64,000 nucleotides of DNA from Microbotryum silenes-acaulis (lineage: Eukaryota > Basidiomycota > Microbotryomycetes > Microbotryales > Microbotryaceae). The notes beneath the pieces were generated by a model that saw only the letters and a list, made by a program, of their open reading frames with translations, was not told where the DNA came from and searched no databases. Made by a program: the position numbers and the translations under genes. Shown piece by piece: positions 35,967 to 46,203 of the stretch; the stretch's first letter is position 1; each line of letters starts with the position of its first letter. The stretch lies in assembly GCA_003665825.1 (NCBI GenBank), contig QPFY01000001.1, positions 117,001-181,000 on the forward strand, read 5' to 3'.

Positions 35967-38900
35967 TCACTGCGTCGTATCCTTGACCACCGTCCCACAA
36001 CTCCCGACTTGAGGATACCCCAAATCCAATCTCATCATCATCGACACCAAAGTAAAAAACAGCGGGCCCTTCCTTTCCCATTCATGCCCGTGGTCAAAGA
36101 CGAACGCATCGCGCACCTTGACCAAAACGGCTTGCATTTCGATCAGCTGTTGTTCCGGATAGTATTCGAGGATCTCTTCGACGCGGTGAGCTTCGGATTC
36201 GGGGATCGAGACGGAGAACAAAGAGTAGTCGAGGATGTCTTGAAAAGGGAATAAGTTGCGATCGACAATAAAGGCTGGGATGCAGCCCGCATAGATCGCT
36301 TCGAAGGTCCGAGTCGTCCACGCTGGGATCCCGCGGGGCAGCAGGCAGAATCGAGCCGTCGAGAGCGTCCCGAGGTACCGTTGACCTGGCGCATACTGCT
36401 GGTACAGAATCTTGCCCGAACCATGGTCACCACCCGAGCGGCCACAGCCAAGCTTGGTCCTGACGATCGCGCCAAAGCCACGGACGCCACCGGCAAAGAA
36501 AGCAAGAAACTTTCGATCCTGAACGGGGACGATGTCGTTGGCCGTCTTGTGCGTCTCGAGCAACGCCTTAGTATGCTTCGTCACGGCAGGGATTATGACG
36601 TCGCGGTCGGGTTTGACGCACTTGGTGTTGTAGTCGCCGTTAACCTGCCACGCCAGAGCCTGATCCATCGGCACCGGCGGCGTCCGGCCCAGGACGTCCC
36701 CGAGTTTGGGCCACCATCCGGTGCAGGAGCCAAAGTCGTGCGTAAAGGGTACGACGATCTTGGATGCCTTGAGGTGAGGCACCGAAGCTGTGCGCGACTC
36801 GGTGAACCCAATCGTGTCGGCGAGTTTCTTGAAGGTGTTCTCTTGAAGGTAGTTGTAGTAGCACCCCTGGTAGTATGGAACCATGACAAAGTCGGCTTCC
36901 GCTAGCGGGACGCTCCTCTCCTTCAGCGCCTCGATCAGGATATGGTCCCCGAGGAAAGGTAGAGGCGACTTGTCGATGTTCCAGCACGCGGGCGAAGTGA
37001 GATGGTTGTCGACGGACTTGGGCAACGCGACGACGTGGGCGAATGGTAGATCGTTGAGCGGCGTCGCGAACGCGTGTTGTGCTCCGGGCAAGAGGACGCG
37101 CTCCCATGGAATCGCATCGACGCGCTGCTGCAAGGTCAACTTGGCGGCGGGGACCACGGTTTTGCTGAACGAGATTCGATCACTCCCGGCAACACTGGGG
37201 AAGGGACCATTTCTTCCGGAGATGCCGCATCGATCGCGCGTGCACATGCACTTTTCTGTGGCGATGCACTTGAGTGGTGAATCGCAGTCGATAGGGCAGA
37301 TGGGGAAAGACTTTGCCGACCACCCGGAGGCGTCGCCGCGTTTGGGGTTGCATACGGGCTCCGCAGCCTTGGGGTCTAGGGCGCGTTCGAGCTTGCGGAT
37401 GCGTTCGGATTCGGCGTGCAGCTCTCGACACCTTTGAACACTCGTTGTCGAGGCGATCAAAGACACGCGTCCCTCCTGGACGGGGAACATCACTTGAGAG
37501 GCGAGCAGGGCTGAAGGGTGGCGCGTGCAACGTAGGTTAGTTACCCTTCACGACGACCACCAACACGGCCCAATAAATAACTCACGATCTTCTTTGAAAA
37601 AGTCCCATCCTTCCTTGCTGACGTCTTTATTGGGGCAGCAAATAGGGTTGATCTTGAAATGCGCGATCCTAAAGTTGTCCACATCGGTCTTGAACATGAT
37701 CTTCTTCAGCGTTGACGTCGGTTCCGGAATGATCAAGTGCCGTTTCTTCTCTTCGCCCTCGGCCTTGCCCTGTGTCGGCGGAAGTGAAAGGGAGAAGGCC
37801 CTCGAATCGCGCTTGACAAATTCGACAGGGAACCAATCCGCGATCTTGTGCACGTCGGGCTTGGAAGCGAACGCAAATTCACCTCCGTTGCGCGTCTCGG
37901 CCCAAATAATGACCTCGCTCTCGCCCGTCAGTTTGCCATCCTTCCAGCGCGGACACCGTAGCTGCAGGTCGGCTTTACCATCGTGACCTTGTTCAGCAAC
38001 AATCTCAACTGCGCGCACACCCTCCTTGAACGGAACCGCGGGGAGGATCGCCAAAGGTTCCAAATGAGGCCCTTCGACACCCTCGGAGCAGCCCAACATC
38101 CAATAGCTCCCTTCGACGATCGTCAATAGCTGCGCACTGCACCCGTTCAACGCCAGGATCCCGCTCTCGAGTACCGAGGTCGACGGTGGCGAGGCGCAAG
38201 CGACGTTGATCTTGCTGCTCAAATATGACATGTGCCGCTTCAAGACGGCGGCGATATAGCGCTTGAGCTCGACGCGCAGGGTGGTCGAGGGTCTGAACCC
38301 AATGGTCTTGTCTGCCCTCTTGCGGAATGACGCTTGCTGCGCCTTCAGTTGAGCGGCATTCAAGCCGCTCGGCGACGAGGTAGCATTGAGTTGTTTGATC
38401 TCGAGGAAGGGCGACTGGCTCGACGTTAATTGGATGATGGTCTTGACCATGTCGACAATCGGGAGCGTGCTCGGGCCCTTCGTTCTCCGTTCGGCACCGA
38501 CCACGTCGACCTCGGTCACAAATCCAAGTGCACGCAGGAACTTCTTCCTCGAGGCGAGTTCGAGCATGCGAGCACTCTGAATGATCGACAGCGAAGCATC
38601 GTTGGCGGCGAGGAACGGCTCGTAATTATCGGGAGAGGTGTAAATATGCATGGGCATGTGTCCCAGTGCAGACTCGATGAGATGAGGGATCACATCCGAG
38701 CGAGATGCGTAAGGATCACCAACAATCGAATCGAGAGGAGGAAGGCGCAGCAAGAGCGAATGCAGAGGGTGATGAACGGTGAAGGTTTTGAGCGCCTCGA
38801 TGGCCCCTTCCGTCGATAGCTCCGATGCGTTGCGATTGTACGCTTCGGGGACATCATTCCAAGAATCTCTTCGTCTGGGTACTACGATCCAAGGTCGGTT

Positions 38901-40235
38901 CGCGAAGACGGCGTTCGACTTCGACGAGGGTGGCTTTTCGAGACCGGGTCGTTCGAGCTGCTCCAACATGACGTCCATCCCTTCCGATTCTACATTTTCG
39001 CAATCCCGCGGATTCAGTCGGCATGCTGAGGGGTTGTAGGCTGCAAGGTGTATGATGCCCGAAACCGGAGGGATCCTAACCGTCGTCGTCAGATGACCTC
39101 CTGCCACGATGGGTTTGACTTCTCCTACCGCAGGAGATTGTTGCGTCGCCAACTCGGTCACAACCATCCCATCAGGTGAGAACAGCTTCTTCATCAGGTC
39201 CTTATCGCGCACATCCCCTATCACGATCCTCAGCTTCCCCTGCTTCTTGAAACTATCGATACTCCGTTCACTCGAAGCAAAAGCCGATGCTCGAGGATCA
39301 GTCCCCTTGACTTTAGGTTTTTCGTCGATCGGGGCGTTGTGCAAGAGAAAGTCGAGCTCGGCGGATCGGTCCTCGACGTCGACGATGGTGATCAGCAAAT
39401 CTTCGCGACTCGGGTCGATCGGGGGTGCTTGACCCGGTACGGCCACCCATTCGTCAGGATCTTTCGACGTCTTTGCTTTAAAGGCGCCCGAAGAGTGTCC
39501 CAATAGAAGGTCGCGAACGGCATATCTCCCTAGCGACCCAAACCCTCCCGTCACGAGAATATGCCGCCGTGTCAACGAGGCGATATTGTCCTCGGCTTCT
39601 GCGGCCGAAGATTCGGTCGTAGGCGCCTTCTCGTCGTCATTCGGCCCATGGCCAAGATACCGAGCTGAGGTGAGCCGTATACGATCGAATGATGTCCGAG
39701 CATCGAAGTATGCTGGTCTTGGTGATGGATCTGACGAAGCGACGAGCTGTGTGGGGGTTGAGAGCGAAGGCGGCATTTAGGGGTCAGCGTTGGGCCTTTA
39801 CTGGAATTGGGTGACGGGCAAGACATGCGAAGGCGTTCTTTTGAGTTTATTACAACCCGGAGTTCACACCCCGAGTGCGGGGTAACTCAAGTAGGTGCAC
39901 CTTTACTCGGCTCTATCTCATCATGCGAAGTCCTCCAGCCTATCGCGAGCACTCACCTCGTACAAGCTCCCCAATCGAGTCCCTTGCGATCCCCACCCCA
40001 AACTCCCCTTGATCCCCTGCTTGACCACATCCAACCCACTCCCCAACTTGTTCGTCACCCCAGCTTCCCAATCGGCATAATAATCCAGACCCAAACGTTC
40101 GGACCACCCTGCTTCTCGCTCGTCGTCCAAGGTTTGGTCGGTTGGTGCCGGTGGGCTGAAGAGGCGCAGAACGAAGATGAGGCAGAAGAGCACGAAGAGG
40201 AGGCGTCCGAGGGAGAACATCCGCATGGGGGCCAT
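35967..40235 (-). CDS. NAD-epimerase-like / exostosin (GT47) fusion, signal-anchored
   Basis: Three pieces join in phase. Exon 1 (39957-40235): MAPMRMFSLGRLLFVLFCLI, an uncleaved signal anchor, ending RLGSLYE at a gtgagt donor. Intron 39747-39956 ends in a strong acceptor (cccccacacag). Exon 2 (from 39746) begins LVASSDPSPRPAYFDAR and carries a Rossmann-type block, RRHILVTGGFGSLGRYAVRD (GxxGxxG), and VSGIIHLAAYNPSACRL, typical of extended SDR/epimerases. It ends FFKED at a gtgagt donor near 37590. The last exon resumes PLLASQVMFPVQEGRVSL and contains an exostosin domain: CPIDCDSPLKCIATEKCMC upstream, then EADFVMVPYYQGCYYNYLQE, KIVVPFTHDFGSCTGWW, YLGTLSTARFCLLPRG and TRTFEAIYAGCIPAFIVD. Total about 1,300 residues. 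The role is probably Golgi glycan synthesis. The catalytic Tyr-K pair of SDRs is not obvious, so the epimerase half may be non-catalytic. Confidence 0.75.
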
Positions 40236-41081
40236 TGTTCTTGAACTTGGTGTGGGCCGTTCGAGCGATGGAGTGTCGTGGTTCCTCCCCGCGGCTCAAG
40301 TCGGGCTCACCGGACTCCGACTTCGGCGTCGAGATCACGACTCGTTTGGGCTCTATTATAATCCAGACTGTGCGCAACGATGACGATCCTCCTTGTACCT
40401 TGAAAAACGGGTTGAGGATCCAGAGAGCCAAGACGTGCTCGATGTCAAAGAGTGATGGTCTCGAGTCCCTGAGAGTCCCCACTGCCGGGGCTTTGAAGTG
40501 GAGTTCCAGGAGGAGAGCGATCGTGGTGTGTCGGTCGTCGTCGTGGCGGAATGAGCAAGCCGCCTTCCCGATCAGGGCTTAGCGCGTGACCGGACCGAAC
40601 CCGAAGCCAGCGGCGCGGCCTAGTTTGAGTTTCCGAACTTCAAAATTACGAACGACCTCATTGAATGGTCGTACGGGCCCAATCCAGATGCGCATGGGTG
40701 CTCGCTCGTCTCGTCCCTCACAGCGACTATAAGAGCCATGATATTCGGCTCGGCGCCCAGGATGAGTAGCGGCCGGCACCACTTACGAGAGGCATGCCGC
40801 TGGCAGGGTCACGCAGGCGAAAAGAACATTCGAGCCTCATATCCACTCTCTCGGAAACGAAAGGCACATGTTCATACCAGAACGTCCAAATGTTTAAGCA
40901 AGAATAAAAGAAGGTCGGATAATCATTCCATGCAGACCCGAAACCGCAGCACGACTAACAATAGCTTACAATGCCAGTCTGAAATCGTTGCACCTTCCGA
41001 GAAAAACACTTCCACCGGGTTCTGGGGTTGAAGAAGACGTCGAGATGCTCTTGACGTCGTGTGGGATGTTGAGACTACTGC
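40236..41081. other. Intergenic: GT47-fusion promoter and metallothionein 3' side
   Basis: About 850 bases. No recognisable gene or RNA. A plus-strand open frame of 115 codons (40235-40582) overlaps the promoter and has no domain. Confidence 0.4.
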
Positions 41082-42941
41082 TCAAGCGGAGGTCTTGGCC
41101 TTCGGGCACGACGAGCAAGTGCACTTGTCGCTGCAGTTGCACGACGATGAGTCGCAACCGCACGTTCCAGTGGTCGAGCCGGCCTTGCAGCATTCTTGAG
41201 GTCCGGCCGACTGGCCCTTATTCTTCGGGCACGACGAGCAGGTGCACTTGTCGCCGCAGTTGCACGACGAGGAATTGCAGCCGTACGTTCCAGCGGTCGA
41301 GCCGGCCTTGCAGCATTCTTGAGGTCCGGCCGACTGGCCCTTATTCTTCGGGCACGACGAGCAGGTGCACTTGTCGCCGCAGTTGCACGACGAGGAATTG
41401 CAGCCGTACGTTCCAGCGGTCGAGCCGGCCTTGCAGCATTCTTGAGGTCCGGCCGACTGGCCCTTATTCTTCGGGCACGACGAGCAGGTGCACTTGTCGC
41501 CGCAGTTGCACGACGAGGAATTGCAGCCGTACGTTCCAGCGGTCGAGCCGGCCTTGCAGCATTCTTGAGGTCCGGCCGACTGGCCCTTATTCTTCGGGCA
41601 CGACGAGCAGGTGCACTTGTCGCTGCAGTTGCACGACGATGAGTCGCAACCGCACGTTCCAGTGGTCGAGCCGGCCTTGCAGCATGCTTGAGGACCAGTG
41701 GCCTTTCCCTTCCCCTTGGGGCAGGAAGAGCAAGTGCACTTATCACCGCAGTTGCACGAGGAGGAATCGCAACCGCACGTTCCAACCGACGAGCCGGGCT
41801 TGCAGCAGTCTTGAGGTCCGGTCGACTTATCGTCCTTGGAGCAGCACGACTTGGACGACGAACCGCAAGCTGAGGTGTTGGATGACGACTTGGCCTTCGA
41901 ACGCGTGCACGACGAGCACTGGCAGTCCTCACCACACGTGCAAGACGTCGATGCGCAACCGCACGAACCGGCTGGCGTTCCAGGCTTGCAGCACGCTTGG
42001 GGACCCGTGCCGCCGCACGACTTGGTCGAGGCGCCGCGGTCGCAGGACGAGCAGGTGCAGTTGTCCCCGCAGTTGCAGGAGAAGGAGGCACAGCCACATG
42101 ATTCGGCCGTCACGACGGCGGGGGTGGATTCGGAGACCTTGGACTTGCAGCAGCCACTGTGGGGATGGGTGGGAAGACAGGAGGCCGGGGCGCGAGTGGA
42201 GAAACAGAGGATCCATCGAGTCAGCATGAGCATGATGATTTCATGCTAATTGTATTCTGTGTCTGCCATGTTACAACGACTTACGACTTGGCAGGCTCTT
42301 CAGCCTTCTTTTGGGCGCAGGCGCATTGACCCTCGGCGCACGAGCACGTCGAGGTTCTGTGGCGCGCGGAATAGAGGCGAGGAGGACGTTGAGTCAGGAG
42401 AGAGCGCTCTATTCGCGACCCCATCGAGAAGGGCAAAAAGACCGTTGAGATAACTGACCCTCCAGCGGCTTTGCAGGCACAAGCTTGGGTGGTCGAGCAT
42501 GAGCAGCTCGATCCGCACTGTATGCAACGAACAACCGACGGGTGGGCACTGGGAGGTCAGCTGACGTACGCCTCGTCCAACGCCGTCGCAAATGGAGCGC
42601 CAAGCGCGAGGAGTCGTCGTCAATGACGAGGCTTACCTTGCCAGCTTGGCCGCAGGTGCAGTCGCCTCCTCTGGGGCACTTGGCCGGGCTGTGGGTGGCA
42701 GGCATTCAGAAGCAATTGGTGAGGGTCATGAATGAGAAGTGACGAGTAGGCAGGCGGCGAAGAAATCCCACCGCCACATCGACCGCCGTGTGCCGTGCGG
42801 GAAGGCCGGCGGTGCGCCTCGATAAAGTGCTCGCTCACTCACGTGGAGTTGTCCTGATCGAACCGGAACGGGCAACGACGGGTCAGCAATACGAAGCAAC
42901 CCAGGAGGGGATGGGATACTCCATGCATGGCTCACAGACAT
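41082..42941 (-). CDS. Large repeat-type metallothionein
   Basis: Cysteine-rich metal-binding protein of about 424 residues with roughly 85 Cys by my count. Small exons give MSDNST|PAKCPRGGDCTCGQAGK|CGSSCSCSTTQACACKAAGG|TSTCSCAEGQCACAQKK..., each ending at a consensus donor and in phase, then a long last exon (from about 42155) with eight Cys units. Units 1 and 2 are irregular. Units 3 to 8 are each exactly 41 residues (123 bp) of the form GPQxCCKxGSxxGTxGC then SSSCNCxDKCTCSSCP. Cys occur as CC, CxC and CxxC with no aromatic residues except Tyr in units 5-7. This resembles the long Cryptococcus copper metallothioneins CMT1/CMT2 in style but is over twice as long as I recall those being. The first coding exon would be 6 nt (ATGTCT, 42936-42941). 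A simpler start is the ATG at 42703-42705 (MPATHSPAKCPRGG). A CCAAT box lies near 43152; no clear copper-response motif seen. Confidence 0.88.
41085..41822 (-). repeat. Six tandem 123-bp metallothionein units
   Basis: Units at 41700-41822, 41577-41699, 41454-41576, 41331-41453, 41208-41330 and 41085-41207. Units 5 to 7 of the protein (41208-41576) look identical at DNA level. They carry TAC (Tyr) where the flanking units have TGC (Cys), and Asn for Asp two residues on. Confidence 0.93.
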
Positions 42942-43495
42942 GTTCAGAAAGTTGTTGATTGGATATGTGTTTGAGGAAGAGGGAACGTGGAGAGAGGATG
43001 TGGTGGGGAGAAGGTGAAAGAAAGAGTCAAACTCCCGAGCTCCGTCAAGTCGACCTCAATAGGCGCGCGTCCCCGAGCCTGCCTACTGTATTAGTGCCTG
43101 CCTTCGCCCGCGCCTCTCAAAACGGCTCACTCGCAAAGTAGCTGTTTTGATTGGCGGACGGTCGAATCTCCGGACGTGGGTGAAAGGGCTGAGACAGGTA
43201 CCGTGTGTTGCTTGGGAATTCCCAGAAGTTTTGATTGCTAAGCCGATAATAATACTAGCCGAAGGCATCGATCGCTGTCAGCGCTCTCTTCGAGTTCTAA
43301 TTCGGGACACTAGTAGACAGGGGTCAGGTGCCTATTGCCCTCTTCCCTGCGTGCCGAATGTTTTTTTGCAATGCCAGTATGATCAATGCTCAAAGTTTCG
43401 CCATGCTCTCTCCACTCTACCTACCCTCTCTCCCAATTTCCCGGCCCTTTCCCCCGAACCGCCACTCGAAACCCCTCAGACGACTCAACGCTCAA
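42942..43495. promoter_or_regulatory. Metallothionein promoter region
   Basis: About 550 bases between the metallothionein start and the ULA1 stop. On the minus strand it has a pyrimidine-rich leader (TTTCTTTCACCTTCTCCCC) and a CCAAT-type box (GCCAATC) near 43152. I did not find a TTTGCTC-type copper element. No gene. Confidence 0.45.
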
Positions 43496-45882
43496 TCAAG
43501 CCTTGACGACCCCTGTCGCCGAGGCAATGCCATTCAACACGCACGTCCCATTGAGCGGACTATACTGCTTAGTCACGATTTTGATCGCCTCCTGCGCGAC
43601 CATCCCTCCCAACAAAGCAGCAATTTGAGGCAGATCCGACGCGCCTGCTCGACAGCTGTTCAACGTCCAACAAACTGCTTCAGCTTTCAAAGATTCGCTT
43701 GAATCACCCGCAAAAGCTGACGAAAAGCCACCTCGATTGGTAACTGACACTTCCCAACACGTCTTTTCAATCTCCTCCCACGCCTCTTGGTCCAATCCCC
43801 CTCCCAGACCTTCCACAACCTCCTTGACGATCCCCACCAAGTCTTCCCTATCCGCCGTGCCCTCCTCATCCCCTTCCCCAGTCCCCGGTTCCCTCCCCCT
43901 CCTCTCATAAAACACCTCAGCCCCCCTCAACGCCAAATAAATCTCCATAGCTCGCGTAGGCACAACGTCCCATTTCGACGCCTCGATCACTTCCTTCAAC
44001 TTGCCCTCTTCACTCAACAAGGAATCCTCAATCTCCATCCTCAGGGACCTCCCTCGTACGACTTTGAGGTAAGCCGAATGTTTGACAAAAGTCTCGATCT
44101 CTTCTACTTCGATTCTGGAGCGATCGAGACCGAGCGATTGAAGGAGTTGGGAGAGTAAGGAAGTGACGAGTTTGAGATCTTGTTGGGCTTGGGTGCGATA
44201 GACATTTTGTAGACCGACGTAGACGGAGGAATGCGCCTTCATGTCGGGGAGAGCTCCGGAGAGGGGTAAAAGACCGGACGGGTTCGACGCGTGAAGGGTG
44301 AAGAGACGAACGGCATGCAGAAGAAGCCAAAAGTTGGCGGACTGTGCACAGTGATTCCAGTTCTAGTCAGCTAGGCTGCTCAGGGATCTCGACGCGGCTC
44401 AACGACGCACAGAGGCAGAGACGTCGTCACACGACGGATCGTCGAACAACGCCTGCACTTCACTTGGGATCTGTGCACGGCAATTCGAGAGTCAGCATCT
44501 TTCTTCAAAAGAGTCGACTTGGGATGATCCAGGTGGGGGCGACGCACTCCCGTTTTTGTTCCCGCTCTCCTGAACAAGGTCACGGCCTCGTCAAAGTTCT
44601 CGTCGTCGTGCTGGCGCTTCTTGGCCAGGACCGAGTCGGCGAATTGCTTGCGTTCGGTCGTCGTACTGGGTCCTTGCCCTTCGTGCTGAGTGAGAGACGA
44701 AGGAAGGGATTTTTTTTCAGTACGAATACAGGGTCTTTATACTGAGCGTAAAGCTCATCCTCACGCTTTCTCGCCATTCCTGCAACGCCTTGACGAGGAT
44801 GACGACGGCGGGGACGTGGCCAAACTCGGCGCTGTCCATGCGATTGTAGTTGAACGTGTTGGCGTACTCGATCAGTTCGGGGAACGGGTGATGCACTCGG
44901 AGGTCAATCAGGCTCTCGGGGTGGGTCTCGACGACTGTGGGACGAAAAAGTCTCGGGATGAGCTAGGATCGCTTTCATCTTGAGGAAGGTTTCAAGGGAC
45001 TTGCTAGGCAATTCGTTGATTTGAGTCCTCAAAGACCCGTAGAAACCACAGGATCGTACTTTGATAAGGGGGATGTGGTACTTCCATGCGAGGTCTGAAA
45101 GCTGGAGCAAGTCGGTCGGGTTGACGTCGACGGTGATAAAGAGCGAGTACTTTTCGAGCGCTTCGGGTGAGGTCGAAAGCACCGAGGAGAGGTCCTGGTA
45201 GTCGTTTATGGCCACAAGAGATCAGTTCCGTTGTTGGAAAGCCGTACAGGGGCGCGAACCCACCTGTACTATGGCCTCCCCTTTGACGTCGCTGTTCATC
45301 TCGAGCAAGAACTGGGTGACTTGCTCGGCCCTGTTCTTGCCGAGGCTGGTCGGGTCGAGGAAGAAATTGTTGCCAATGCTAGAGCCTTGAACCTTGGTCG
45401 GATCGAGGAGGGTGAATTTGCCAATACCTGGCGAGCGTTGATGAGAGTCCGGTCCGGTCAGTTGTGTTTTCCGTTCCAAAGCCGAGGTGGAGCTCGAACC
45501 CCACATGAGTCGAGGAGGGGGAAGTGACGGACCGGGAAGAACGAGGTTCTTGAGAGTCTGAGCAGCCGTAGCGGTCGCATTCACGACGAGGATATCGGCA
45601 TTCTCTAAAGCGGATTGACCCGACTTGGCCCACAACCTATGATGCACGCCGCCCGCCCAGAATCAGCTCAGCGGCAATCTCCTAGCTCCTAGCTCGCAGC
45701 ACGCAGCTCGCAGCTCGCAGCCCGCGTCAGACTGACCTCAATTGACGGTCATAGCGTTGGGTATGCGCATCGGGTCGTGCACCCGAGGTGGAGGTCGAAG
45801 CGGAGGTGGAAGGGATGAGAGGTGTATGGCTGAGGTCGACCGAATCCTGCACAGGTGGGGGAAGCACGTCCTGTGCAGCCAT
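43496..45882 (-). CDS. ULA1: NEDD8-activating enzyme E1 regulatory subunit
   Basis: APPBP1/Ula1 pairs with Uba3 to adenylate NEDD8/Rub1 for cullin neddylation; this subunit lacks the catalytic Cys. Exon 1: MAAQDVLPPPVQDSVDLSHT ... HTQRYDRQLR (ATG 45880-45882), then LWAKSGQSALENADILVVNA and ATAAQTLKNLVLPG, the family N-terminus. An intron at about 45430-45540 is followed by IGKFTLLDPTKVQGSSIGNN and FFLDPTSLGKNRAEQVTQFL. Further exons include VRSCGFYGSLRTQINELPSK and TVVETHPESLIDLRVHHPFP. The last exon carries AGASDLPQIAALLGGMVAQE and AIKIVTKQYSPLNGTCVLNG, and ends SATGVVKA at 43496. A low-complexity acidic insert (GREPGTGEGDEEGTADRED) sits near 43860. It is divergent from UBA2. Confidence 0.92.
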
Positions 45883-46203
45883 GAGAGAGGGAAGGGAAGG
45901 TAAGCAGGTCGAGTAGGAAGCGGCAGGAGGTAAGAGGTGGTCGCGGGGTGAGGTGGCTACTGCAGCGCGAGGTCAGATGCAGCCGGTTTGGACCTGGTTG
46001 GGCCTGTGCTTATTAGGTTACGTTCTTTCTAATAGGAGCGCGACCGAAACACGACGACGCGATTACTAACCCGTCTATTAACCCGTCTATTAACCCGCGA
46101 TTTGACAACTGAATTGACCTTGGGTCGGCCGACGCTATTAGTTCATTAGTTTGAGCTCGTGCACTCACCACGCGTCGTCGCAACCCGCCAACTCACAGCT
46201 CTC
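45883..46203. promoter_or_regulatory. Shared divergent promoter ULA1 / UBA2
   Basis: 321 bases between the two start codons. Near 46068-46097 is a short direct repeat of AACCCGTCTATT (2-3 copies). Near 45676-45720, inside ULA1 exon/intron 1 rather than here, is a CTCGCAG-type repeat. No TATA box evident. Confidence 0.6.

Noticed and set aside
37548..39776. The 742-codon ORF as a complete separate protein starting MPPSLSTPTQ
   Set aside because: That ATG lies just upstream of a strong acceptor used in phase by the signal-anchor exon, and its stop lies inside an intron with a gtgagt donor whose removal continues into the exostosin domain.
41196..41642. Plus-strand repetitive ORF rich in Arg/Ala/Gly across the metallothionein array
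   Set aside because: A by-product of the 123-bp period being a multiple of three, which keeps every frame open. The Cys pattern and exon phases support only the minus strand.
45420..45540. Possible tRNA gene on the minus strand inside ULA1 (GGGGTTCGAGCTCC resembles a B-box)
   Set aside because: No matching A-box, acceptor stem or terminator at the right distance. The segment behaves as a ULA1 intron, and removing it restores the conserved LVLPG-IGKFTLLD join.
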